A DNA stretch of 64,000 nt from Paragordius varius (lineage: Eukaryota > Nematomorpha). The DNA is taken from contig OZ176054.1 in the NCBI GenBank assembly GCA_964247055.1, forward strand, positions 8,494,001 through 8,558,000, written 5' to 3'. This document shows positions 25,301-35,630 of this stretch, piece after piece. Position numbers and translations under genes: made by a program. The notes under the pieces are model-generated. The model had not been told where the DNA came from, searched no databases, and saw only the letters and a list, made by a program, of their open reading frames with translations. Numbering within the stretch: position 1 is the stretch's first letter; every line of letters starts with the position of its first letter.

Positions 25301-28300
25301 TCAGGATTATTTCGATTTTAAGAGATTGACAAAAATAAATTTACATTTTTTATAAATTCCTATAACATTTTCTGATTCATAGTAAATTACAAGATACTAG
25401 CTGGTCCTGTCACGCTTCGCTGGGGCGTAGTCTCACCGATAATTATTCTTAATAAATTGCAATAAATAGAGTTAATGGAGATAAAAAAATAATAAAAAAC
25501 ATATTTAATAAAAAGAATGTCTTTAATATTCTTTTACGGTTTTAGCATAAATATTGTTTACTCGAAATTAACCATATTTAAACTGTCCGTTATTAAAGTT
25601 AATACATAACTAATTGGATTAATTTTTAGATTTTCATTTTACAAAATCATGGTTAAAAGTTCTATTTTGAAATTGTGTTCACACAGCTGGGATCAAGGGA
25701 TATAAAAAGTAAATCATTTGTAGTCCCTTTTTAAAGGAAAGAATGATATTATATAAATTCCCCAGAAATGTGTTTAACTGATCTCGTATGGCTTCTTAAG
25801 TTTTTTTGAAAATCAGCTCCAAAACTACGCCATTTTTGTATGGCGTCTCAGTTTTTAGTAGACCCCTACCCATAGACCTGTATGGGAAAAGCGCTGAGTT
25901 AAATTTTTTGCCTTTATAAGGCAAATATTTGGAATCATCTTTGATACCATCGTCTCATGGGTTATTCTAAAAAATTAACATCGTTATATGATGCGTATAA
26001 TTAAGGCATAAAGGCCCCAAATTAACGGCTAATAAAAACTCGACTATTTCAAGCTTTTAATGAGCTCATATGGCCTCATAATTTATTTCTGTAAATTAGC
26101 TCCAAAACAACGCAATTTCTATATAGTAGCGCAGTTTTAGCGGCTATCGTTTACCAAGCGGCCAAAATTAAAAAAACGCAAGACTAAAATTTTTGCCTTT
26201 TAACAGCAAATACCTGGAATCCTCATTGAATTTTAACGGTCTCGATCCTGGGCAAAAAATTATTTATTTTTGGAAAAAATGGCATTTTACGGGGAGAGCA
26301 GGTAAAAAGAGAGCCTAAATTAAAAAAGTAAGCCGATTATGTTCGGCGAGGTCAAAAAAAAGTAAAAAAAATCATATTTAAAATCGAATGGTCCTACACG
26401 TTTTCCGGAAAACTGTTTCAAAGACACGATTTTTGTGGACCTCTGATTAAAAAAACCGATTACACGGGATGGGCCCGATAGGCGCCTAATTCAAAAAAAA
26501 GGATTGTGGGGGCATTCATAAATGATTTAATTTTTTGACATTTGGATTAAAATAGGTCTACAGGTTTTCCGGAAACAGATCACAAAGTCATGATTTTCTA
26601 TTTTTATAAATATATAAAATATAATGATCGGAATAGAAATACTGGTATAAACAGTCTTTCCGAGCCAGAAGATTTTAAGATATATTTACCTACGATGATT
26701 GTTATTTTTATTTATAACAAAATTTTACAAGTTAAAAAACATTTTTTGTTAAATTTTATTTTTATCACTCGCGACCCCATAATTTTGCTATGCGACCTCA
26801 AATGGGCTCGCCACCCATAGTTAAAAAAACCTTGGTCTATAGGTATCAAGAGTTCTGGCGTTTAACAGAAAAATTAAATTTAAGGGACACTAACTGGGAT
26901 AAACACAATTTACCTTATATTTATCATACTAATCTTTAAACGCAAACTCAGACATAGTTAATTTATTTTACGACTAATATTAAAATTTTAACCTATGTCC
27001 CATTTTTATAATTAAAACAAAAAGATAAATACCAATAATAACTTCCAAAGTATTAAAATAGCTTTTCGAATGGGTATATATGGCGAAGAAACATTGCAAA
27101 AACGATTGATTAAATCAAACATCATGATGATTAGGTACATAGAATCTATATTTAAAATAAATATATCGTATCTTAAAATATATATATTATTAATAATATT
27201 TATTAATTAAAAATGGTTGAATGATAAATTAATAATTTTCCACAAACAAAATATACTTTCAAGATTTATAATTATATCAAATTTTATTCTTTTTAACAAC
27301 GTTGCTTAAGTTTTAAACAAAAAAATGGTTTTGGTTCCATAAAAAGATATAAAAAAGTTTAAATTTTATTTAAGAGCCAAATTCTAAATGTAACAAAATA
27401 ACCGATATTATATTCTTAAATCCATTTATTTATTTAATAACAAATCTCAGAAAAGATATTTCCATTGAATGTACAGTTATTATTATAGTTCAAATATTAT
27501 ATATGATTTAAAATTTTTAAAAAAGGGTTATTGTGTGATAATTTTTATAGCACATTCCGTTACCGCAATATTAATAAGATTTTAAAATCAAACTTCTATG
27601 ATATATTTTATTAATATTAATCTCTTATATTGTAATTTTTCAGACATGATTTGCTATAATAATATTTGACGGCTTTTACAATCATTATCCCGATCGAAAA
27701 CCGTTTTATACAATTTAAACCAAAATTTTCCATTTTAAAAAACATCTTGGAATAAAACACATATTATTATTAGAGACAATATACGGGATTCAAATTTGAT
27801 CTAGTTTTTGACTAATATATTTGTTAAGTTTATATATAAATTGGATAGATAAAATTAAAATTTATTACTTTCTTGGATGTAGGAGTTTTCATAAAGCATT
27901 TTATCCATCAACATACACTCAAGAACGATCAAATATATGGAAAACAAAATGCGTAATTTCCCATTATAATCCATGGAATAATCTTTGTCGGCAGCGTATT
28001 TCTCTAATCTACAATATTAAAATATATAATCACTTACTGTTGACATGAAGTTTCTGATTCAATATGGAATATTAAAGTTTCAATAAACCCCATTTTTATT
28101 ATGAGAGATACAGTAGAATCCGCAACAAAAGGACAATAAACATTTAATGTATTTATTTCTACAAATATTAATATAATTGAACCTTTTAACAAATATAATA
28201 ATATAATATTAAAGAGATTGTTGATATTTTGATCTTTACGATCTATAAGTTCTAAGATCATTTGTAAATTTTCTGTTTTTTGAGTTAATGATAACGCTTC

Positions 28301-28447
28301 CCAGCTTAGAAAATTATTATGTATGCCCTTAAATTCAAAACTCTCGCAATATGTGAATATATCTTGTAATATACGATAAAATACCAGAGATTTCTTGAAA
28401 AAATTTATCATGGTTCTTATAAACAAACTTAATTTCCAGTGATTCAT
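16307..28447 (-). CDS. STRIP1: Striatin-interacting protein (STRIP1/2, FAM40), STRIPAK core scaffold, 1030 aa
   Basis: STRIP is the armadillo-like scaffold of the STRIPAK phosphatase-kinase complex. Twenty-two exons chain in frame: 28447-28038, 28008-27869, 27145-27033, 23824-23410, 22898-22844, 22573-22482, 22223-22140, 21938-21863, 21614-21536, 21495-21434, 21308-21179, 21021-20947, 20792-20724, 20645-20545, 19202-19076, 18767-18667, 18584-18527, 18482-18321, 18006-17802, 17433-17100, 16754-16717, 16473-16307. Diagnostic stretches are LTLGGIEDYYEKK, LPWKSKVRNSDILEFL, RSRQKFLGYTL, LKHFKINHIYQFEYACQL, NCIPLILKYF, NWRNLFTCINLLRIL, GSAPILKKALKVRE, YLGRQWRKNNMK and LNDDWAYGN. The protein is longer than human STRIP1 (837 aa) because of an acidic, low-complexity, coiled-coil insert (about residues 300-490) and an Asn-rich stretch in exon 20. 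Intron 1 is 29 nt, introns 9 and 17 are 40 and 44 nt, intron 3 is 3.2 kb. Exon 1 is the most diverged part and its ATG is the least certain point. Confidence 0.92.
19490..19903 (+). mobile_element. Fossil Penelope-like element fragment (GIY-YIG segment between inverted repeats)
   Basis: The segment 19620-19720 encodes GVYKIPCECVQVYVGQ followed by KLNTCWSEHKCSLKN, the GIY-YIG endonuclease signature carried at the C-terminus of Penelope-like retroelements. It is flanked by inverted repeats of about 75 bases, 19490-19564 and 19826-19903, which end in matching GAGTTG phrases. The reverse transcriptase part is absent, so this is a broken remnant. It lies antisense inside STRIP intron 14 and is diverged, hence probably old. 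Confidence 0.72.
24585..24716 (+). mobile_element. LINE fragment (C-terminal end of the reverse-transcriptase ORF)
   Basis: The plus strand reads KRLRWASHT, a stop codon, then KPGRPFKRWLITTYDDL. This matches the RRLRWAGHV...GRPKKRWxDxVxxDL tail found at the end of many LINE ORF2 proteins. It is a short, interrupted remnant inside STRIP intron 3, on the opposite strand to STRIP. No 5' portion is recognisable next to it. Confidence 0.5.
25188..26834. mobile_element. hAT DNA transposon with a second repeat inserted in it
   Basis: Left end CAGGGCTTTTTAAAC and, inverted, right end CAAGGTTTTTTTAAC form the terminal inverted repeat. The flanks ATCTATAG (25180-25187) and GTCTATAG (26835-26842) are an 8-bp target-site duplication with one mismatch. 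GACCCC motifs just inside both ends (CTCGACCCCATTTATG and CGCGACCCCATAATTTTG) are typical of the Charlie/Tip100-like hAT group. The hAT part outside the nested insertion is only about 415 bases, so it was a short non-autonomous copy. It sits in STRIP intron 3. Confidence 0.78.
25394..26620 (+). repeat. Dispersed repeat family, copy 3, nested in the hAT element
   Basis: It starts ACTAGCTGGTCCTGTCACGC and ends ATTTTTATAAATATATAAA. It shares GCATTTTACGGGG, ATTATGTTCGGCGAG, ACACGTTTTCCGGAAAAC and GATGGGCCCGATA with the copies at 11.6-12.8 kb. At about 1.23 kb it is the longest copy here. It interrupts the hAT element, so it inserted later. Confidence 0.72.
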
Positions 28448-28594
28448 TGTTTGGCTTCTATTTTACTATAATGTAAATACTTCATCCTCTTCCCTAATCC
28501 TGAAAGTTGAATCAATATCCAGCATGCGTTTTATAGTGGTTTCATCTGAAAATTCACAAAATCACGTTTAAAGCTGAACCGTTTAAATTCAGTT
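28448..28594. promoter_or_regulatory. Bidirectional promoter between STRIP and UBA2
   Basis: Only 147 bases separate the divergent start codons of STRIP (minus) and UBA2 (plus), so both transcripts must start in or very near this interval. I see no clear TATA box or recognisable transcription-factor site. A short pyrimidine-rich patch occurs near 28485. Confidence 0.6.
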
Positions 28595-30682
28595 ATGCTT
28601 TCAAACAACATTGACAAATCTAACATTTTCATTGTCGGTACTGGGGGAATTGGCTGTGAATTACTAAAAACGTTGGTACTTGCCGGATTTAAAAACATCC
28701 AAATGATTGATTTAGACACCATAGAATTAAGCAATCTGAATCGTCAGTTCTTGTTTCACAAAAAACACGTTGGTTTGTCAAAGGCATTGGTAGCCAAAGA
28801 AAGTATGCTAAACTATCGACCAAATTTAAATTTAACCTCATATCATGACTCGATTACGGATCCTAAGTTTGATATTGATTTTTTCCGTCAATTCGACCTG
28901 GTATTTAGTGCTTTAGATAACAATAATATACGCTACCACCTTAACCGAATGTGCTTAGCCGCTGATGTTCCCCTTATAGAAAGTGGAACAACAGGTTATT
29001 TAGGCCAAGTTAAACCCATATTCAAGGGTAAAACCGAATGTTTTGATTGTCTCTCTCGACCAGAAAAGCAACAATATGCGACATGTACTATCCGCAATAC
29101 TCCCTCCGAACCCGTTCATTGCATTGTCTGGGCCAAAAATTTGTTCAATGTTTTGTTTGGTGAACCAAATTCCGAGGGAGTTGAGGATTCAGTTGCTCCA
29201 GAAAGTAACACTCAATCAACGGATCAAAATTCACATGAAAACGATAACACGACCCAAAAACATGTATCGATATATGAATGGGCTCATTTACACAATTTTT
29301 CAGTCAGAGATATTGGAAAAAAACTTTTTATCGATGATATCAATTATTTGTTAACAATGAGCGATCTTTGGAAAACACGTAAGCCACCTCATCCGCTCGA
29401 CCATTTTGAATCCATACTAAATAACCATAAACAAATGACTTTGGATACGAATTCTGAAACGGAACAAAGAAGAGTTTGGACCCTTGAAAAATGTGTACAT
29501 TACTTTACTACTTCTCTCACCAAACTTTATAAAAATTATACCAATAATAAAACGCTAAATATATCCAAACGCCTTAACTCAGAGTCATACAATTACTTGA
29601 CTTGGGATAAAGATGATGTAGAAATTATGACATTTGTGGCCGCTGCTGCAAACATAAGATCTTATATATTTGGAATACCTTTGCAATCATTTTTTGATGT
29701 TAAATCTATCGCAGGAAATATTATACCCGCAATAGCAACTACGAATGCTATTGTAGCAGGTTTGATAGTGATTCAAGCTTGTTTTATCTTAAACAATAAA
29801 TCTAACCTAAATAAAAATGTTTTTACACGAAACACACCTTTGACCTCAAATATTAACACTACTAATAAGGCAAATAACCCCACCTCATCCAAAACAAACG
29901 TTATAATTAATAAACCGCGCTTTAGGACAAATCTTTTGGGGAAGGAAGAGTTTCGCCCACCTAATCCCACGTGCTTTTCATGTTCAATCTCAGATACTCA
30001 AGCAACCATTGTTTGTGATGTAACTCGATTTTGTTTAGCCAAGTTGGTTGGAATACTCAATAATAATTTATCAATGCTCGTTCCTGATATCACGGTTGAT
30101 AATGGATTGGGGACGCTATTGTATAGCGCTGAAAGTCCTCCTAGTCAAGAGCAAATCAACCAACCATTACAAACATTTAACAGTGATCTTGTTAACGCTC
30201 GTCTCATTTGTGAAGATTTTGAAACGGGGAAAAAATGTGTCATATGGTTAAAACATCAACAAAATTATCCCGAACACCATTTAACTATAGTTGAAACAGC
30301 AAAAACATTGTCTGTTGCTGATAAAATTCCTTCGTCCTCTGGTGCAGCTTCAACTGAAAACGGTTTACCGCATAAGGGATTAAAACGCACACATTCAGAC
30401 GAGGATAGCGGCGATAGTGAAGACCCAAAAAATGGAAGCGTACAGCGGATCGAAGTAGAGAAATTAAAAATTGACGAAATTCCTAGCAAAAAAATGCGAA
30501 ATGCAGCAGGTGATTCAAAGAAAATATCTAATAACGCAGATATTGACGAAGATTTAGTTATTATAGATGATATAAATGAAGTTCCCTCTACTAGCCATTT
30601 TCTGCCTTTGCGCACTAAATCACATAAACAAAACTTTGAAAAAAAGAATTTGGAAGACGCTCAATTGATTGTCATAGATTAA
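28595..30682 (+). CDS. UBA2: SUMO-activating enzyme subunit 2 (UBA2/SAE2), intronless
   Basis: This is the catalytic half of the SUMO E1: it adenylates SUMO and carries it as a thioester before transfer to UBC9, in the nucleus. It is a single 695-codon frame. It shows the nucleotide-binding loop VGTGGIGCE (residues 14-22), DLDTIELSNLNRQFLF, and LAADVPLIESGTTGYLGQV. The catalytic cysteine is C164 in ATCTIRNTPSEP. Zinc-ligand pairs are C149/C152 (ECFDC) and C460/C463 (TCFSC). FDVKSIAGNIIPAIATTNAI is also present. The C-terminal tail is acidic with basic clusters (GLKRTHSDEDS, PSKKMRN) as in the nuclear-localising tail of the family, and ends in LIVID. Length is slightly above human (640 aa). 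There is no intron although most neighbours are intron-rich, which suggests a retroposed copy or complete intron loss. Confidence 0.97.
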   Translation: MLSNNIDKSNIFIVGTGGIGCELLKTLVLAGFKNIQMIDLDTIELSNLNRQFLFHKKHVGLSKALVAKESMLNYRPNLNLTSYHDSITDPKFDIDFFRQFDLVFSALDNNNIRYHLNRMCLAADVPLIESGTTGYLGQVKPIFKGKTECFDCLSRPEKQQYATCTIRNTPSEPVHCIVWAKNLFNVLFGEPNSEGVEDSVAPESNTQSTDQNSHENDNTTQKHVSIYEWAHLHNFSVRDIGKKLFIDDINYLLTMSDLWKTRKPPHPLDHFESILNNHKQMTLDTNSETEQRRVWTLEKCVHYFTTSLTKLYKNYTNNKTLNISKRLNSESYNYLTWDKDDVEIMTFVAAAANIRSYIFGIPLQSFFDVKSIAGNIIPAIATTNAIVAGLIVIQACFILNNKSNLNKNVFTRNTPLTSNINTTNKANNPTSSKTNVIINKPRFRTNLLGKEEFRPPNPTCFSCSISDTQATIVCDVTRFCLAKLVGILNNNLSMLVPDITVDNGLGTLLYSAESPPSQEQINQPLQTFNSDLVNARLICEDFETGKKCVIWLKHQQNYPEHHLTIVETAKTLSVADKIPSSSGAASTENGLPHKGLKRTHSDEDSGDSEDPKNGSVQRIEVEKLKIDEIPSKKMRNAAGDSKKISNNADIDEDLVIIDDINEVPSTSHFLPLRTKSHKQNFEKKNLEDAQLIVID

Positions 30683-30702
30683 TTTTCTTTGTACATTTTT
30701 TT

Positions 30703-30712
30703 AATAAATAAA
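30703..30712 (+). promoter_or_regulatory. Poly(A) signal of UBA2 (overlapping AATAAATAAA)
   Basis: Two overlapping AATAAA hexamers lie about 20 bases after the UBA2 stop codon, implying a very short 3' UTR. Confidence 0.6.
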
Positions 30713-31204
30713 ATGTTTGTAATCGCAACATGATTTTAAATCCAATTTAATCAATTCAAATCAAGTCTATTTTTATCAGAATCCGTTTTGCAACCGTTAA
30801 AATAGATTCTCCTCATGGAAAAATAAATGGGAACGACTTTCGCCGACCCATGTGTAAAGATTTTTAATACTGTTTGTTTTTGGTTAGGTTACAAATTATA
30901 TTATCATTCTGTTCTCTTTTTTCTGAACAAGTGGTTTTTATCGAAATCTTCTGGTTCTCAAATATTTTTCTTAAATGTCGTTTGTGGTTTTCATTTTAAA
31001 GAGCCTAATATTAATTACAATGTGGGTAAAATACCTCAAAATATGAATTTAATGTGTGCTACTTTTTGTTTGAATTATCAAAATAGAAAACAATATTTTA
31101 GTTGACAATGTATTACACACTGAGAAAAATCTGAGCTTTGAGCAAGGCTTGGGGGAAAAGGATAAGCCTCTTCTGATTGCATAGTAAAAATTATTCAATT
31201 TTAA

Positions 31205-31890
31205 TAAACCGAGGGTGACTAAGCCCTTTTTTTAATTAGGCCCTGAGTTTTGTCCCATTCCGTGTAAAAATCGAGTTTTTGAAAAAAGGGAGGTCCCTCA
31301 AATTTTAAGTTTTAACGACGTTTCCAAAAAATGGGGGGGGCCCATTTAGTTTCAATAGTATACTTTTTATAATGTTTAACAAATTCACCAAGGGTGACTC
31401 CCGTTTTTTAAAATTGGCCACTCATTTTAGACCCACACTTATTAAAAATAGGGTTTTCGGAAGAATTGTTGGCTTGGCACACGATACCAAAAAACGTGTC
31501 GGTACAGTTAGTATCAATAAAGCTATTTTTAAATCGTTTTAAGTGACTAAGCCCTTTTTTAAAATTAGCCCCTCAATTTTGCGCCCCATAGTGAAATAGG
31601 TTTTTAAAATAAATATTGGTTTTGAAGCGCACTTTCCCTAAGGCGTGTAGGCACAGTCAATTTTAATTGTGCACTTTTATAATGTTTTACAAATCTCGAG
31701 GGCGATTATGACCTTTTTTAAAATCAGTCCCTCGGTTCTGCTCCGCTAATGTAAACATAGTTTTTTTGAACAATTTTTGACTGCGAAACACGATCCTAAA
31801 AAATGATAGATTTTTTGATTGTTTTGACGCCGAAAGTAAGTAACCCGTTTCTTTGAATTGGCCCCTTATTTCAGCCGCTGCAAGGTGATT
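31205..31890. repeat. Degenerate tandem satellite, about five units of 135-180 bases
   Basis: A unit opening with a GGGTGACTAAGCCCTTTTTT-like phrase, followed by AAAATTAGCCCCTCAATTTTG, recurs starting near 31212, 31390, 31541, 31698 and 31832. Each unit also contains a TATAATGTTTaACAAAT-like or similar spacer. The copies are strongly diverged, so the array is old. No coding frame persists. Confidence 0.7.
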
Positions 31891-33337
31891 TTTACTAAAA
31901 TACTGACTTAAAGCAATGTTCCGGTTAAAGTGCATACCCATAATTTAAAATTAGAAATATTTTATCTATAAATGCTCCGACGACTTTACCATATATTTCC
32001 TTCTGTTAAACCTCGCCACTGTAAAAAGGAAGTTTTCTGTTAAATATTAACTTTAAACCCTTTGAAAAAACATATCATTCATCTAAATTTAACAGTGATA
32101 CAATTAAAAATATAAAGAGTAATGTTGAGCTTTATTTGGAAATAATTGCTTATTAATGGCATTCTTTCTAAAATACGCCACTATATAACGAGGCTTACAA
32201 CTATTTTTTAACACAGACCAATATAAATTCAATAATATTTAACCGTACCATAAATTTATTGCGGAGGACAATTTATTGGTCTGGGTTTAGGTACACCCTA
32301 GGTGTATTTACCATTTTTATTTTTAACAGTCATATTATCATTTTTTATATGTTTAGAATAATAGTTCATAAATTTCCAATCAAAGCAATTGCACGGTATT
32401 ATTTTTTTTCTTTTTTATCTAATAACACAAAAGTGGTGTAGCCCCTGTTTATATTTACTAAATGATTCTTATAGATTTTAGGAACAAAGCTTTAACAGTT
32501 TATTAATAATAAAACGTGCCTGTCTTGGATGCCTTTTTGTCCCATACTTTCTCCATTATTACCATACCTAACTTCATTCACTTTGAAACATTATTATGCA
32601 AAATTAATTCAATCACATCTGGAAGTTTTGAAAGCGTAGAATCTGCCACCACACCACAGAAATGTTGACAAATGGCATAACTTGACCGCAACATAGACCG
32701 ATAATATTTCATTTTTTTCCGCATCAATATTTTTAACAGAACGCAAATTTTATTACTACAGAAAGGTACATAAGAGTATATTAGTTTTATGAATAGTTTG
32801 AGCAAGCATGATATTTGTACAATAAGTGTATTGTACTTCGGTTGCCACCTTTTCAAAATTTATTTTCATATTATGATAATTTAGCCGGAGATACATTTAA
32901 TTCTAAAATATGTTTATAAAAAGACTAAAGGATATTTTTGTTTGGGCTATAATTCCAGCTGATGACTTAACCTTAACACTTAAAGGTCGATTCTATCATA
33001 CCACTGGCTTTTTACTTCCGTCAAGCGAGTACTCACAATTTTTTACTAGTATTTTTGTTAGAGATGATACGATTGAACATTCTGTTGCGATAATTTTACC
33101 GCTATTAAAAGGTCTATTATATAGCAGATACAGATCCTATTTCATCAACCAAATAAATTAGTGCGTTTATTTAATATCACGATTAATATGCCATCTGATA
33201 AGCACAAAATTGTGATTCACCCGACAAAGTTTCTCATAGAGAACATTAGCGAAGATTTATTCTAATATTAAACTTTTGGTACGGGCGGAAATAAGTTTTA
33301 TTAAATTGATCAAACTATAATGATAGTCGTATTACAG

Positions 33338-33478
33338 CAGAATGCGAAATCATTGTATAGGCATTTGAATGAACAAAACATAAAACAGGCGCCGATCTAC
33401 CCAGGCAAGCGACAATTTAAACTTTTACCGCAGCCCAAAAAAGCATCAAAATGGCATTATGACAAAATAACATCCTGA
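33338..33478 (+). pseudogene. Unidentified coding-like terminal exon or gene fragment
   Basis: After an acceptor-like ATTACAG the frame reads 46 codons to TGA, containing LYRHLNEQNIKQ, APIYPGKRQFKLLPQPKK and ASKWHYDKITS. The composition (W, H, Y, P, Q, charged residues) is far more protein-like than typical chance frames in this AT-rich DNA. I could not connect it with confidence to an upstream exon. It may be the last exon of an unrecognised gene or a leftover fragment. Confidence 0.3.
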
Positions 33479-33969
33479 GCTGATTTTAATTGGTAATGAT
33501 GTCAATAATATATACATTTATTATTATATTTTGTAAATTATTTATATGTCTCATAAGCATAACTCTTATTTTTTCCATTTTAATAATAAAAATTTTATTT
33601 ACTTTTATATAAAATTTAAATAATTGGATTTTTATTAGATATAATTATATTCAGCTTGACAGAATCGCTTCAAAGTAGTTCCTCTAATTAGCTGCAAATT
33701 ATACTTCCGAAGATGGATTTCTTAATAAAAGCATAAATTCTTTACAAATCTTATAATTAGGGTAATAAATTTTGCTGAGCTTTTACATCTGTAAAATACG
33801 CTACCGAATATAGTGTCGTGTAAAACGCACTTCTAAAAATTGTTAAATTTTCATATTTTCCTTTCCGATTGGAATCAACCTTATTTTATATGACCAATTT
33901 TGTGTTATAGTAAGCGTATGCAAAACATCGAAAAGATCAGTTGTAGATAGTATTTATGCAAAAATATTA

Positions 33970-34035
33970 TAATTATCGGTCAGACTATGACACAACGAAG
34001 CTTGACAAGGCCAGTAATTATTATATAAAAAATAT
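33970..34035 (-). repeat. Degenerate 5' end of the dispersed repeat family
   Basis: On the minus strand it reads ACTGGCCTTGTCAAGCTTCG, then TCATAGTCTGACCGATAATTAT. This parallels the head of copy 3 (ACTAGCTGGTCCTGTCACGC, then TAGTCTCACCGATAATTAT). The rest of the element is not recognisable here. Confidence 0.5.
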
Positions 34036-35630
34036 ATATAAATAGTTTGAAACTACGGTTCCGATTTGGTTCCAAGAAGCCAATGTTCCTGATATACGAG
34101 AGGGTTTCGTCTCTAATCCATAATTTTATAAATTCTGAGAATAAACTCGAAATGGAAATTTTAACTACACTATAATCATTAATAATGAATGTTCAGTTAA
34201 AATTTCCCATGATTCTATGAATAATTATTATAATTTTTGTGGTTTAAATTTTTAGTAAATATTTTGAAACAAATATTTTATTAAAAAATAATCATCCGAC
34301 ATGACATAGTGCACACAAAAATATCCTGATATAACAATTGTATGGATAGATATTGCGGTGTTTTTAGTTTTAAACCTGACTAGTAATTTACTTACTAATT
34401 TTTCCATTATTCAAAAAATTACCAATTAGGTTGCCTTATAATATTCGGATAGATGCTTGCTAAAAATATCGATAAAATATACTTTAAAACATGTAAGATA
34501 TATATATATATATAGATATATATTGTTTTCTAGTATTCATAATGGGTTCCGAATTCAAATTTTTGGAGTTCTTTCACTAATGTTCCTAAACAAAATATCA
34601 AGATCGCGCCTAAAAAAGTAATTTATAAAATGGATTTTTAATATGCCACTTTAGCAAGTAAAAAAAATCCAAACGTAAAAAATGGCGGCAAAAAATTTTG
34701 AGATGGGAAAGAATGTGCATTGAAATTTGGCCTAATACTTTAATTACTTATATAAATTTTGATTGGCGCGTGCATCAAAACTACCAAAAGTAAAGTGTCA
34801 ATTATCTAAAGTCATAAAAATGTTCAGCACCATAGAAATATTAAAAATGTTTATAAGTTTTAAAGTTTTATTACACCGAATATGTTGCAAATTACCCTAA
34901 AATATGGCTACTAAAATCTAAATCAAATTTTTAAGCAAAATATGCGTTTTAAAAATTAATTTTATAATCTAGCAACTTAAATATTGTTAGCGATTTCGCC
35001 ATTTTTGCATTTACTCTAGAAAAATTAAGATTCCAAGTTAAAAAATCAAGATTTTCGGTGCCCGCATCTAAAAATTTGAAACTAATTTAAATATATCTTT
35101 GCTTTTTAATTGTGGTTATTATTTAATTTAATAATATTTTTCTGAATCCAACCTAAAAATTTTATTTATTACAATATATGCATATTATTAATTTTTAGAT
35201 AACGAGTAATTAACATAAAGTTGGTATTATTATGCTTCTTATTTCAAAATTGAGACATTTTTTTAAAATAATAATATATTTAATCAGGATTTCCTACCCC
35301 CAATTATCTATTCGGAAATTAATAAATTAATGTTTAGATTTAGATCCTATCCAAATTTATGATTCCATCTAGCTTTTTACACTTAAATTATATTCTTCAT
35401 ATAAATCAATAATATATAATGACTTGGGTTCCATGCCCTGATTCCATCGATAATATTCCCTTTAAAATCCAATTATTTTTTCTAAATATTTTCGGTTCTT
35501 CCAATTTGCATCAATTAATCTTATAACTCATAATATTTTCTACAATCACAGCCTTTTTCTCCCTCCGAACTAAAAGTTATATATGGAGACAGCGGAGTTA
35601 CATATGCTATAAGCGCTTTCCTATAATCAG

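Larger units (their letters stand above)
31950..35630. other. Gene-poor interval between the satellite and ABTB1
   Basis: Apart from the exon-like piece at 33338 and a degenerate repeat end near 34000, I see nothing definite. Two longer frames (32578-32856 minus and 32910-33161 plus) match no family I know. The last few hundred bases contain the ABTB1 promoter. Confidence 0.4.

Noticed and set aside
27821-28048. 75-aa plus-strand frame
   Set aside because: It is the antisense shadow of STRIP exon 2.
30827-31105. 92-aa plus-strand frame downstream of UBA2
   Set aside because: No recognisable motif, composition dominated by F, L, N, K as expected by chance in AT-rich DNA, and no supporting splice or poly(A) context.
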